From positions 1-35,514 of the forward strand of contig CAKZYZ010000027.1 in assembly GCA_937885075.1 (NCBI GenBank): a DNA stretch of 35,514 nt, written 5' to 3'. The notes beneath the pieces are model-generated. The model saw only the letters and a program-made list of their open reading frames with translations. It had not been told where the DNA came from and did no database searches. Source of the stretch: an uncultured bacterium (GTDB lineage Bacteria > Auribacterota > Erginobacteria > Erginobacterales > Erginobacteraceae). How positions within the stretch are numbered: the stretch's first letter is position 1; every line of letters begins with the position of its first letter. Of the stretch, positions 27,278 to 35,514 are shown one piece after another. Position numbers and translations under genes: made by a program.

Positions 27278-28105
27278 ATTATTTAACTTTCCAGATAATT
27301 CAGGGATTCGAAGATACCGCCTCCCCTCCTCCTCTCTCCCCCACTTGATACAGCCATTTCCATAGATCCGGCATTTTTTTCTGAGTTCCGTCACTGCCTG
27401 CTCCCTCTGTTCTACACTTAATATTTCCTTCTCCAACAGATTAACAATCGATTGGATCCGAAACCGGTCCATCCCGACCCGATATATCACGGAGACCTGA
27501 TCCGCTCTTCCACCTTCCTTGAAAGTCAGCGGTTGATCAACCAGCAGAAAGGGATATTGGAGGGATGCCCTCAGCCAGAGATCATAATCTTCGCAGCAGG
27601 GTAATCTTTCATCGAAATAGCCGATATTATCAAATAGCTCTCGACGGGCTATTACAGTTGACATGCTTACCATGCACATGGAGAGAGACCTTTCAAATAT
27701 GTATCCGGGGAGTTTTTCGTGTTTCTTCTTCTGCCGCAGCAGTTCGCCATTTCTATACCAGACCTCCCCTGTATGAGAGATAAGGTATCCCGGTTCCTCT
27801 TCCATGGCCTCAACCTGGATAAGCAGTTTATCCGGATGCCAGCGGTCATCCGAATCAAGAAAAGCCACCAGGTCCCCCCGGCTCAATTCAATCCCCCGGT
27901 TCCGGGCGGCAGAGGGGCCTTGATTATCCTGCTTGAGATAAACCAGGGAATCCCCATAACTTCTGATCAGGTCAATAGTATTGTCAGTAGAACCATCATC
28001 TACCACAATCAACTCAAAATCCCGGTATGTCTGAGAAAGAACCGAATCAATAGCAGCCTTCAGAAAATCGCATCGATTATAAGTTGGAATAACTACTGTG
28101 ATCAT
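27224..28105 (-). CDS. Glycosyltransferase family 2 protein (C-terminal tail repeat-derived)
   Basis: 'MITVVIPTYNRCDFLKAAIDSVLSQTYRDFELIVVDDGSTDNT...ARNRGIELSRGDLVAFLDSDDRW'. C-terminal NDEIRMRNDERNPNDE is translated from the 27065-27277 repeat. Confidence 0.95.
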   Translation of the reverse strand: MITVVIPTYNRCDFLKAAIDSVLSQTYRDFELIVVDDGSTDNTIDLIRSYGDSLVYLKQDNQGPSAARNRGIELSRGDLVAFLDSDDRWHPDKLLIQVEAMEEEPGYLISHTGEVWYRNGELLRQKKKHEKLPGYIFERSLSMCMVSMSTVIARRELFDNIGYFDERLPCCEDYDLWLRASLQYPFLLVDQPLTFKEGGRADQVSVIYRVGMDRFRIQSIVNLLEKEILSVEQREQAVTELRKKCRIYGNGCIKWGREEEGRRYLRIPELSGKLNNVNDEIRMRNDERNPNDE

Positions 28106-28271
28106 AAAATGAGCCCCGCCGACGGCGGAGCAACTTTTATGTTTTGAACAATGACCATCATAACCAGATTCCTGCGACACCGAAAATTGCCCAATCATCC
28201 TAATCGAAATTATTTATGTTACCGGCGATAAGATTTTATGATATATTTATTTGTTGCTATAATAGATTAAT

Positions 28272-28319
28272 GTTGGTCGTTGTTCAAAACTAAATTAGCG
28301 ACCAACGGGAGCTAATTTA
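28272..28319 (+). promoter_or_regulatory. Structured leader / possible H-type pseudoknot over the RBS of the REC-PAS-kinase gene
   Basis: Stem TAAATTAGC (28291-28299)/GCTAATTTA (28311-28319) holds GGGAG in its loop/3' edge. Loop GACCAAC (28300-28306) is complementary to upstream GTTGGTC (28272-28278). TATAAT at 28258-28263. Confidence 0.45.
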
Positions 28320-29794
28320 TGACCTATCGACCCATAATCCTCATCGCCGATGATGATCCCGCCTGGCGGGATCTGGTAAAACTCTGGTTCCCGGAGGAAG
28401 AGTACATCCTGGAATCTGCCGGGGACGGGGTAGAATGCGTTAGACAGGCATTGCAGCTGAATCCTGATATAATCTTACTGGATGTTATGATGCCCAATAT
28501 GGACGGTTTTGAAGTCTGCCGTATCCTCCGCCGCGAACCGGAATTGGCCGAGATTCCAATTATAATGCTTTCCGCTTCCGCCGATCCGAACACGCACCAG
28601 CAATGTATCGAAGCGGGCGCGGATGATTTTATCCCAAAACTGATTGGCCGGCACGAGTTTCAGGCCCGGATTCGATCCATAACCAGGCTTAACCGATACC
28701 GAATACTGCTGGCCGAACGCGAACGTTTTAAATGGGTGATCGACCAATCTGAAGATGGGTTTTTAATTCTAAATGAGAAGAATGAACTGATCGACGCCAA
28801 TCCCCGGGCACGTTTATTCCTTGGTCTGCCGAGAGATCCCAGTCTGCCGCCAGGACTTCATTTTCTTGAGCTCGCCGGAAAAGAATATCGATTTGAGCCC
28901 GAGATCGCCTGGGCCGGATGGATGGATGAGATTCATAAGCCATCTCCATCCAAACGCTACCTGATCCGGCCTCAGACTGAGAACTCCGAGGCGTTCTGGC
29001 TTGAGGTATCGGTGCTGGAACAGGCTTCCGGAGATAAAGTTAACCGCTTGATCCGACTCCATGATGTTACCGAGGAGAAGAAAGGACTCTGCCGAATTCA
29101 CTCTTTTGAATCGGCTATATCTTATAAATTTCGAACCCGTCTGACGGGGATGGTCAGCATAATCAACACTCTGGCGCGGAAAGACATCGAACTCGAACAA
29201 TCGGAATTCAGCGAACTCTTTCAAGTTGTGGTAAGTAATGCCCGCATCCTCCAGGATGAATTGATCGAGATATTGAAGTATCTGGAATCCCCCAATCTCC
29301 TCTACTCCGATACCGGTTTCCACTTTGATCAGCTAAAAGCACTTGTCATGCAGATCAGTGATGGTCTGGGAATAGCTCCTCCCCGCATCGATGAAGTTAA
29401 GGATCATGCCAGAGTGCAGACCGTGATCTCCGATCTGGCAATGGAGTCAATATTATGGGAACTCTTCCAGAACTCTAAAAAATTCCACCCCGCGAAACTT
29501 CCTGAAATAATAGTCACCCTGGATCGCCCTGATCCCGGGAATATCATAATCCGAATCACCGATAACGGAATCTCATTATCTCCCGGCCAACTCAGCCGGG
29601 TCTGGAGCCCTTACTACCAGGGAGGCTCATTTCTCTATGAAAAATCAGAAGGCCTTGGTTTGGGACTCCCGACCATAGCTTCTTATGTCTGGCATTGGGG
29701 GGGAAGATGCCGTCTCTATAACCGGGAAGACCAACCGGGGGTAGTAGTGGAACTGGTTCTACCGGTAAAAATGGGGAATGGACCGCCCCTGTAG
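28319..29794 (+). CDS. Response-regulator receiver/PAS/histidine-kinase-like hybrid with degenerate H-box
   Basis: REC: IADDDPAWRD...LLDVMMPNMDGFEV...IIMLSA. PAS-like ERFKWVIDQSEDGFLILNEKNELIDANPRA. HATPase ILWELFQNSKKFH, IRITDNG, EGLGLGLPTIASYVWHWGG. H-box position reads SYKFRTRLTG. Confidence 0.93.
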   Translation: MTYRPIILIADDDPAWRDLVKLWFPEEEYILESAGDGVECVRQALQLNPDIILLDVMMPNMDGFEVCRILRREPELAEIPIIMLSASADPNTHQQCIEAGADDFIPKLIGRHEFQARIRSITRLNRYRILLAERERFKWVIDQSEDGFLILNEKNELIDANPRARLFLGLPRDPSLPPGLHFLELAGKEYRFEPEIAWAGWMDEIHKPSPSKRYLIRPQTENSEAFWLEVSVLEQASGDKVNRLIRLHDVTEEKKGLCRIHSFESAISYKFRTRLTGMVSIINTLARKDIELEQSEFSELFQVVVSNARILQDELIEILKYLESPNLLYSDTGFHFDQLKALVMQISDGLGIAPPRIDEVKDHARVQTVISDLAMESILWELFQNSKKFHPAKLPEIIVTLDRPDPGNIIIRITDNGISLSPGQLSRVWSPYYQGGSFLYEKSEGLGLGLPTIASYVWHWGGRCRLYNREDQPGVVVELVLPVKMGNGPPL

Positions 29795-30002
29795 CCGCGG
29801 TCGCTGACCGCGGAATGGGGAGTAGGCATTGGGCAGTAGACTGCATTGGTAAGCAGTGAGGCAGGAATATCCAATCAAGTTTCTCTTAGTTGTCTCTGTT
29901 TTAATTCGCGTAATTCGCGCAATTCGTAGTTTATTAAAGGGTCCGAGGTAGAGGGATCAATTGACCGGGCCCCGGGTTCCGCGGTCAACGACCGCGGCTA
30001 CA
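29790..30002. repeat. 213-bp element bounded by 26-bp inverted repeats TGTAGCCGCGGTCGYTGACCGCGGAA
   Basis: 29790-29815 and reverse complement 29977-30002 (25/26). Each end is itself palindromic (CCGCGGTC.N.GACCGCGG). Confidence 0.88.
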
Positions 30003-30024
30003 ATGCCGGACCACCACCCATTCC

Positions 30025-31416
30025 CTATTCCTCATTAGATAGACCTGACTTAACCACCGGAATATCTCCAATTGTACCAAAATAAACTCTGCTTAATCCT
30101 CTGATTGCCCAGAGTCCGGATCTTTCGCGGAAGATGGCGATCTCAGAAGTTCCCGTGCCCCGGTAATCGGATGGGACCGGTTCATCAGTGCTTGACCCAA
30201 AATACACCCTGGTTACTCCCCGGATCACCCACAAACCGGAACCTGGACGGAAGATCCCGATCACGGAGGTTCCGTTCCCCTGATAATCGGAGGAGACCGG
30301 GATATCGGAGAGTCCTCCGAAATAACCCCGGGTAACTCCCCGAATCGCCCACAATCCGGAAGCAGCGCGGAAGATCGCCGGGTCGGCCGAACCGTCACCG
30401 TTATAATCTCCAGGCACCGGCTCATCATTCACCCCCCCGAAGTAGGCCCGGGTAACTCCCCGAATCGCCCAGAGGCCGGAGGTCCCCCGGAAGATTCCGA
30501 TATCACATGAGCCGTCTCCGTTATAATCAGCCGGTTCGGGTTCATCACCGGCACCTCCATAGTAAACCCTGGTTAATCCCCGGATCGCCCATAATCCGGA
30601 AGCAGCGCGGAAGATCGCGATATCGTAAGTTCCATCGCCATTATAATCTCCCCGAACCGGCCAATCCCCTCCCCCTCCGAAATATACCCTGGTAGCGTTC
30701 CTGATCGCCCAGAGCCCGCTGCCCGGCCGAAAGATCCCGACCTCCACCGGTCTCGGGGTTGGGCTGAATTGAGGTGTCGAAGTGCGAACCGGGCTCAGAG
30801 TTGGGCTGGGAGAAGGAGGGGTTGGCTGTATCATGGTCGGAGTCGGGGCAATTGAAGGTGTTGGCGATGCGGTCGCTGACGGTATGGGAGATGGCGTGGG
30901 GGTACTAGGCAAATCGATGGCTAGGTCACGCTCGATCGCGAACGTACCGGCTTCAAAGTTTAAGGTGGGATCGGCCGCGAACTCACCAACCCGGACAGTA
31001 ATATAAATCCGATAAAAGATAGTAGCCCCAGTAACCAAACCTTCAGAGAGCTCCCCAGGTGAATCAGGGTCGTCCCCAAAGATATTGAGTGCGTAAGCAT
31101 GATCATCCGCCATCTGCTGGGTAATCCCGATCACACCAACCAAGATATCATCCGTACCGTTATTCCAGAACGCACCTGTCTCATCTCCTACTTCCGGAAT
31201 ATAATTATTATAATAACCATCCACGGATGTGAAATACCCGCCGGTAGCCATCATCTTAAGTTGAGTCGGACTGCCGGTATTGGGAACCGCATTATAATGC
31301 CCCTCGAAGTAGCCTGGAGAAGGAGTAGGAACCGGAGTCGGCGTGATCTGGCCCATGGCAGCGGTAGCCGGGAGTAAAAACACAGAAATAATTAATGAGA
31401 GTGAAATATCTTTCAT
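30025..31416 (-). CDS. Secreted protein: unknown N-terminal domain, P/T linker, C-terminal six-unit module
   Basis: Signal peptide, novel domain (FEGHYNAVPNTGSPTQLKMMATGGYFTSVDGYYNNYIPEVGDETGAFW...), linker, six units (first lacks the DYNGDG loop; 30025..30747). Confidence 0.9.
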   Translation of the reverse strand: MKDISLSLIISVFLLPATAAMGQITPTPVPTPSPGYFEGHYNAVPNTGSPTQLKMMATGGYFTSVDGYYNNYIPEVGDETGAFWNNGTDDILVGVIGITQQMADDHAYALNIFGDDPDSPGELSEGLVTGATIFYRIYITVRVGEFAADPTLNFEAGTFAIERDLAIDLPSTPTPSPIPSATASPTPSIAPTPTMIQPTPPSPSPTLSPVRTSTPQFSPTPRPVEVGIFRPGSGLWAIRNATRVYFGGGGDWPVRGDYNGDGTYDIAIFRAASGLWAIRGLTRVYYGGAGDEPEPADYNGDGSCDIGIFRGTSGLWAIRGVTRAYFGGVNDEPVPGDYNGDGSADPAIFRAASGLWAIRGVTRGYFGGLSDIPVSSDYQGNGTSVIGIFRPGSGLWVIRGVTRVYFGSSTDEPVPSDYRGTGTSEIAIFRERSGLWAIRGLSRVYFGTIGDIPVVKSGLSNEE

Positions 31417-31534
31417 GAGTTTAGAAGTTAGCTTTGCAATTGCGGGAGCAAATTATATCCGCAATTATCGGGAATGGGGGTCTCTTCCCACAGAAGTTTT
31501 GGAATTACGCACCAGGGAGAAACTTAGCGCTTGC

Positions 31535-31640
31535 AACACAACCTCGTAGCGGCTGCCTTCAGGCTGCCACACGATGGCGACCTGAATGTCGCCGCTACAA
31601 GCGCGGAGATAACGGGGTTCACTTAAAACCTACACATTAT
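31535..31640. repeat. MITE-like element, left-truncated copy
   Basis: ctcgtagcggctgccttcaggctgccacacgatggcgacctgaatgtcgccgctacaag...aacggggttcacttaaaacctacac; left TIR missing. Confidence 0.7.
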
Positions 31641-31704
31641 CACACCGCTATCTATACCAACTCCAAGATTGTTCAAGACTAACCCGATTTATGAATAAAT
31701 CGGG

Positions 31705-32145
31705 TTAAACCAATTCAAGGCTACCTATTCTCTCCTCGTGTTCTTCGGTCTTTGCAATAAACCGGTCCATCTTCCGATCATGCTCATTAATTCGTTCCCG
31801 GTTCTCATCCACTTTCCTTCCCGCTTCCTCTATTTCTTCTCGATTTTTATCAATGGATTCCCGGTTCTTACTAATCTCTTCCCGGTTCTTACCAATCTCT
31901 TCCCGGTTCTTAACAATCTCTTCCCGGTTCTTAACAATCTCTTTCCGGTTGCCGGCGATCTGATCGCTTAGGTTCGTTGACACCAGGTCTAATTTGGTAT
32001 TTATGGCTATGTGGTTCGTGTCAACCTTATCAGCAAGTCGGTCTATTTTCCCATCCAGCAACTGAAAACCTTCCGCAATAATATCTAATTTTTGATCCAT
32101 CTGCTCCTGGAGGATTTCGAATCTTTCTTTTTCGCTTTCAGTCAT
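31705..32145 (-). CDS. Coiled-coil protein with 21-bp/7-aa KNREEI(x) tandem repeat
   Basis: 'GNRKEIVKNREEIVKNREEIGKNREEISKNRESIDKNREEIEEAGRKVDENRE'; complete ORF. Confidence 0.8.
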   Translation of the reverse strand: MTESEKERFEILQEQMDQKLDIIAEGFQLLDGKIDRLADKVDTNHIAINTKLDLVSTNLSDQIAGNRKEIVKNREEIVKNREEIGKNREEISKNRESIDKNREEIEEAGRKVDENRERINEHDRKMDRFIAKTEEHEERIGSLELV

Positions 32146-32228
32146 AATTAATTCCCTATATTTTAATGTCTTGAAACAAAAATATAGCAGTTACAATCAA
32201 ATAAATCAAATCTTACTTTAAAAAATAC

Positions 32229-32342
32229 GTAAGGTTTCAGTGAACCCCGTCCTCTCGTAGCGGCTGCCTTTAGGCTGCCACACGATGGCGACCTGAAGGT
32301 CGACTCTACGAGCACGGAGCAACGGGGGCACTGAAACCTTAC
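32229..32342 (+). mobile_element. MITE-like element (~114 bp) with perfect 14-bp TIR ends and 8-bp flanking direct repeat
   Basis: GTAAGGTTTCAGTG...CACTGAAACCTTAC. Flanks AAAAATAC at 32221-32228 and 32343-32350. Confidence 0.9.
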
Positions 32343-32441
32343 AAAAATACGAGGTCCAAGAAATAACCAAACACAAAAGCTTCGCTTTCGCCCAGCTCCG
32401 GCATCCGGCACTTTTAACTTTTTACTTTTGTATTTTAACTT

Positions 32442-34595
32442 TTACTTCGTAACCGGTATATCCCCCTCCGAACCAAAATAAACCCTGGTTGCTCCTCTAA
32501 TCGCCCATAGCCCTGAATCCTCCCGGAAGATGGCTAAACCGGAAGTTCCATCCCCGGTATAATCCGCCGGTTCCGGACGATCCCGGCAACTGCCGTAATA
32601 AGCCCGGGTCATGCCTCGAATAGCCCAGAGACCGGTACAGGGACGGTAAATGCCGATATCCGCGGTCCCATCTCCGCTATAATCCGCGGTAGCCGGACGA
32701 TCACCCTCGCCGCCAAAGTAAACCCGGGTCACCCCCTGGATCGCCCAGAGGCCGGAAGACGACCGGAAAAACGCGATTTGAATACCGCCATCACCTCGAT
32801 AATCCCCGGCTACCGGCCAATCGTCAACCCCACCGAAATATATTCTGGTCCGGCCCCGAATCGCCCAGAGACCGGAAGCCTCCCGGAAGATCGCGATATC
32901 CGCTCTCCCGTCGCTGTCATAATCGCCGGGGATCGGGATATCTCCATATCGGCCGAAGTAGGACGGATCGGAACCCCAGACCGCCCAGAGACCGGATGAT
33001 GGTCGAAAGATCGCCATATCAGTACTTCCGTTTCCATCATAGTCCGCCGGAACCGGCAGATCGGAGTTTCCCCCGAAATATAACCGGGTTATATCCCGGA
33101 CCGCCCAGAACCCCGAGAGTCCCCGATAAATAGCGATATCGACCGTCCCGTCACCGTTATAGTCTCCCGAACCGATAGAGTACATTTCCGGCGAAATAGT
33201 CGGACCGCAGGTGGGCGTCGGAGTAACGGTAACCGTCGGACTCGCCGTAGAACCGGGAGTCGCGGTAATCCGTGGTGATGGTGTCGGACTGACCGTAGCT
33301 GAAACAGTTAAACTGGGACTGGGAGACGGCGGCGGCGAAAGAGTCGGGGATGGGGTTGGCTCTGGAGTTGGAGTCCGTGAAGGAACAACCGTGGGAGTAA
33401 CGGTTAGAGTCGGCGCGGGCGTAGGAGGAGAAGTCGGAGTCACGGAGAAAGTAGGCGTGGGCGACGGGATTACCGGCGATGGCGCTACGGCTGTAGCGGT
33501 CGGTGTGGCGCTCGGGGACGGGGCAGGAGTTGAGGTTGGAGTCGGAGTGATTGATGGAGATGGAGAACTTGATGGGGTCGGAGTGGGAACCGGTGTTGGG
33601 GTGGAATATACCAGATACGCGGCCTCACAGGCCACCCGGGCGGATGTATATCGGATCCGCATGTAACCACTCTCCCCCCAGCTATCCCCCCAGGAATTTC
33701 GGAGAATCCAGCATCCTCCCCCTCCTTCCGGAGGTGTATCATCCCAACCTACCAGGGCGATGATATGGTCGGTAGGGGTCTCATAGCAGGGATAAGAACC
33801 ACAGGTTGTTTTTAAGTCCTCATAAACTCCGCTGCTGTAGGCGGAAAAGGCACCAATGGACACTACCGCGGCATCAACCACCCCATAGGTCATAATCGCG
33901 GTCTTGATCGCGGTAACGTCATTACAGGAGATCCTATGCCATGAGGAGAAGGCCGTGGTCTGATCGCCCCAGTGGGTACACCCCGGATCGCCCTCCACAT
34001 AGGGGAAGTCGGCCTCATTCGCCACCCCTTCAACAGTCAGAGCGGTGAGTTCCGCGTAATCATAATCGGACCCCTTACAGCCGAAGAAATGGGGGTTATA
34101 CGCCGCCAGCCTCCCCAGGCACCAGATGATGTATGACTCCGAGAAATCGACGCAGTTCCCGTCATAAAGCCCCATGGCAAAGTTGTAAGTCCCTTCGGCC
34201 GAAGCGCAGGCGCCAAAGGCGTAACAGGAGCCGCAGCCTCCCTGATCGCGGATCGGTCCGATGTAAGAGTGGCCATTGTAATCCCGCCAATCAAACTCTT
34301 CCGGAGGGTCAACCGTCCCCAATCGTCCGGCCAGAGGACCAATCCCGGTGGTCTGAACTGATCTGCGGGGAACAGTAGAAGCATGGCGGCTGAAAAAACG
34401 GCTCTTCTCTTCCGGAGTAAGAGAGAATATCGGGTTATCGCTTACGGTAAAGTCATACCCGTTATGGTCGATCTTGTACCGAATCTCCTCCAGCGTATCG
34501 TCCGGCTGAAAAGGGAGAATACTCTCCGGCGAGGCAGCAAAAGCGGTCAGGGTAAAAATAAAAAAGATGATTGTTGTGAGGACAAGATTTTTCAT
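32442..34595 (-). CDS. Secreted papain-like (C1A) cysteine protease, long P/T/S linker, C-terminal six-unit module
   Basis: '[35 protein letters not shown]' (Gln, Cys), '[12 protein letters not shown]' (His), '[20 protein letters not shown]' (Asn). Six units (32442..33167). Confidence 0.96.
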   Translation of the reverse strand: MKNLVLTTIIFFIFTLTAFAASPESILPFQPDDTLEEIRYKIDHNGYDFTVSDNPIFSLTPEEKSRFFSRHASTVPRRSVQTTGIGPLAGRLGTVDPPEEFDWRDYNGHSYIGPIRDQGGCGSCYAFGACASAEGTYNFAMGLYDGNCVDFSESYIIWCLGRLAAYNPHFFGCKGSDYDYAELTALTVEGVANEADFPYVEGDPGCTHWGDQTTAFSSWHRISCNDVTAIKTAIMTYGVVDAAVVSIGAFSAYSSGVYEDLKTTCGSYPCYETPTDHIIALVGWDDTPPEGGGGCWILRNSWGDSWGESGYMRIRYTSARVACEAAYLVYSTPTPVPTPTPSSSPSPSITPTPTSTPAPSPSATPTATAVAPSPVIPSPTPTFSVTPTSPPTPAPTLTVTPTVVPSRTPTPEPTPSPTLSPPPSPSPSLTVSATVSPTPSPRITATPGSTASPTVTVTPTPTCGPTISPEMYSIGSGDYNGDGTVDIAIYRGLSGFWAVRDITRLYFGGNSDLPVPADYDGNGSTDMAIFRPSSGLWAVWGSDPSYFGRYGDIPIPGDYDSDGRADIAIFREASGLWAIRGRTRIYFGGVDDWPVAGDYRGDGGIQIAFFRSSSGLWAIQGVTRVYFGGEGDRPATADYSGDGTADIGIYRPCTGLWAIRGMTRAYYGSCRDRPEPADYTGDGTSGLAIFREDSGLWAIRGATRVYFGSEGDIPVTK

Positions 34596-34718
34596 TTCTA
34601 CTAAACAGATAGATATGAAGTAAAAAGTTAAAATGCAAAAGTTAAAAGTTTCGCTTTCACCTCGATGCCCTGTACTTTTTACTTTTAACTTTTATGTTTT
34701 TACTTTGTTTTTAAGCTT

Positions 34719-35514
34719 TTACTTTGCTCTTATCGGAATATCGTTTAAAGTTCCAAAATATATCCGGGTCACGCCCCGGATAGCCCAGAGGCCTGATGCC
34801 TCCCGGAAGATCCCGATTGAATCGGTATTATTGCCGATATAATCACCCGGAACGGGTCTATCCGAACCACCCCCGAAATATGACCTGGTCACGCCCCGGA
34901 CTGCCCAGAGACCGGAGGACGGTCGGAAGATCCCGACCGACCATTGACCGTTACTACCATAATCCCCCGGAACAGTCTCGTCAGTGGAAGACCCGAAATA
35001 TATCCGGGTCACACCCCGGATAGCCCAGAGTCCGGATGAACCGCGGAAGATCCCGATATTTCTGTTCTCATCTCCGGCGTAGTAACCGGAGACCGGTATA
35101 TCGCCAGTTCCCCCAAAATAAGCCCGGGTTACCCCACGAACCGCCCAGAGGCCCGATGCCTCCCGAAAGATCCCGATATCCGAGGTCCCGTCTCCATTGT
35201 AATCTCCCGGTGCGGGAAAGTCGGTATCACCACCGAAATAGGAACGGGAGACTCCCCGGACCGCCCAGAGACCGGATGATCCCCGGAAGATCGCGATATC
35301 GGAAGTTCCATTGCCGTCATAATCTCCCGTGACCGGCTGGTCGTCATAGCCTCCGAAATAGGCCCTGGGTATTCCCCGGACAGCCCCGAGGCCCGATGTC
35401 TCCCGAAACATCGCGATAGCCGGGGTCCCATCTCCATTAAAATCCGGGTTGGGGAGGGGGGGGGTGGGGGTGGGGAATGGGGGCGCCGGAGGCCGGGCGG
35501 TTGGCACCGAAGTG
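34719..35514 (-). CDS. C-terminal part of a fifth six-unit-module protein, truncated at the window end
   Basis: Six units (34719..35447) preceded by a P/T linker. The frame stays open to 35514, so the N-terminal domain is off-contig. Track 'M' at 35507 is GTG inside the linker. Confidence 0.9.
   Translation of the reverse strand, partial: TSVPTARPPAPPFPTPTPPLPNPDFNGDGTPAIAMFRETSGLGAVRGIPRAYFGGYDDQPVTGDYDGNGTSDIAIFRGSSGLWAVRGVSRSYFGGDTDFPAPGDYNGDGTSDIGIFREASGLWAVRGVTRAYFGGTGDIPVSGYYAGDENRNIGIFRGSSGLWAIRGVTRIYFGSSTDETVPGDYGSNGQWSVGIFRPSSGLWAVRGVTRSYFGGGSDRPVPGDYIGNNTDSIGIFREASGLWAIRGVTRIYFGTLNDIPIRAK

Noticed and set aside
28106-28198. 31-aa N-terminal extension of GT2
   Set aside because: Derived from the GC hairpin/CATCATAA repeat; GT-A fold begins at MITVVIPTYN (28105).
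33211-33666. Plus-strand ORF of Gly/Val repeats ([12 protein letters not shown]...)
   Set aside because: Antisense shadow of the P/T/S-rich linker of the papain-like protein.
35440-35480. G-quadruplex-like G-run (ggggaggggggggtgggggtgggg)
   Set aside because: It encodes the P/T linker on the minus strand and sits at a contig end where sequence quality is doubtful.
1-35514. tRNA, rRNA, CRISPR-Cas or phage structural genes
   Set aside because: None recognised on either strand by reading; a tRNAscan/Infernal run would be needed to exclude small RNAs formally.

Overview
The window looks like a contig from an uncultured, moderately GC-rich bacterium. Bases 1-28 are an Illumina TruSeq adapter remnant, so base 29 is probably the first genuine base. 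I cannot assign taxonomy from sequence alone. About 21 credible CDSs are present: ABC ATPase N-terminus, VanZ-like, ComEC-type MBL hydrolase, TPR/transglutaminase-like, ABM monooxygenase, Fe-ADH, DUF2442, HicB-like, MltF-like with duplicated SBP domains plus LysM, YchF, cupin, PmtA-like methyltransferase, PqiA, GatB, phosphohexomutase, ferredoxin plus aldehyde:ferredoxin oxidoreductase, GT2, REC-PAS-kinase, a coiled-coil protein and five secreted repeat proteins. Two signals stand out. (1) Five minus-strand secreted proteins (GloVer propeller, alpha/beta hydrolase, unknown domain, papain-like protease, one truncated by the window end) all end in exactly six ~40-aa '[40 protein letters not shown]' units. 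This looks like a shared C-terminal six-unit module. (2) The intergenic DNA is packed with non-coding inverted-repeat elements. One is a ~115-bp MITE-like family with ~14-22 bp terminal inverted repeats, nested hairpins and 7-8 bp flanking direct repeats that look like target-site duplications. These elements or hairpins repeatedly overlap or abut stop codons. Other leads: a 46-bp perfect palindrome over a stop codon, a tandem duplication of the gatB leader plus first codons, a ferredoxin gene with no canonical start upstream of its first cluster, a HicB/TIGR02574-like chimera with no toxin, a kinase whose H-box His is Tyr, and a possible pseudoknot over that kinase's ribosome-binding site. 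No rRNA, tRNA or CRISPR was recognised.
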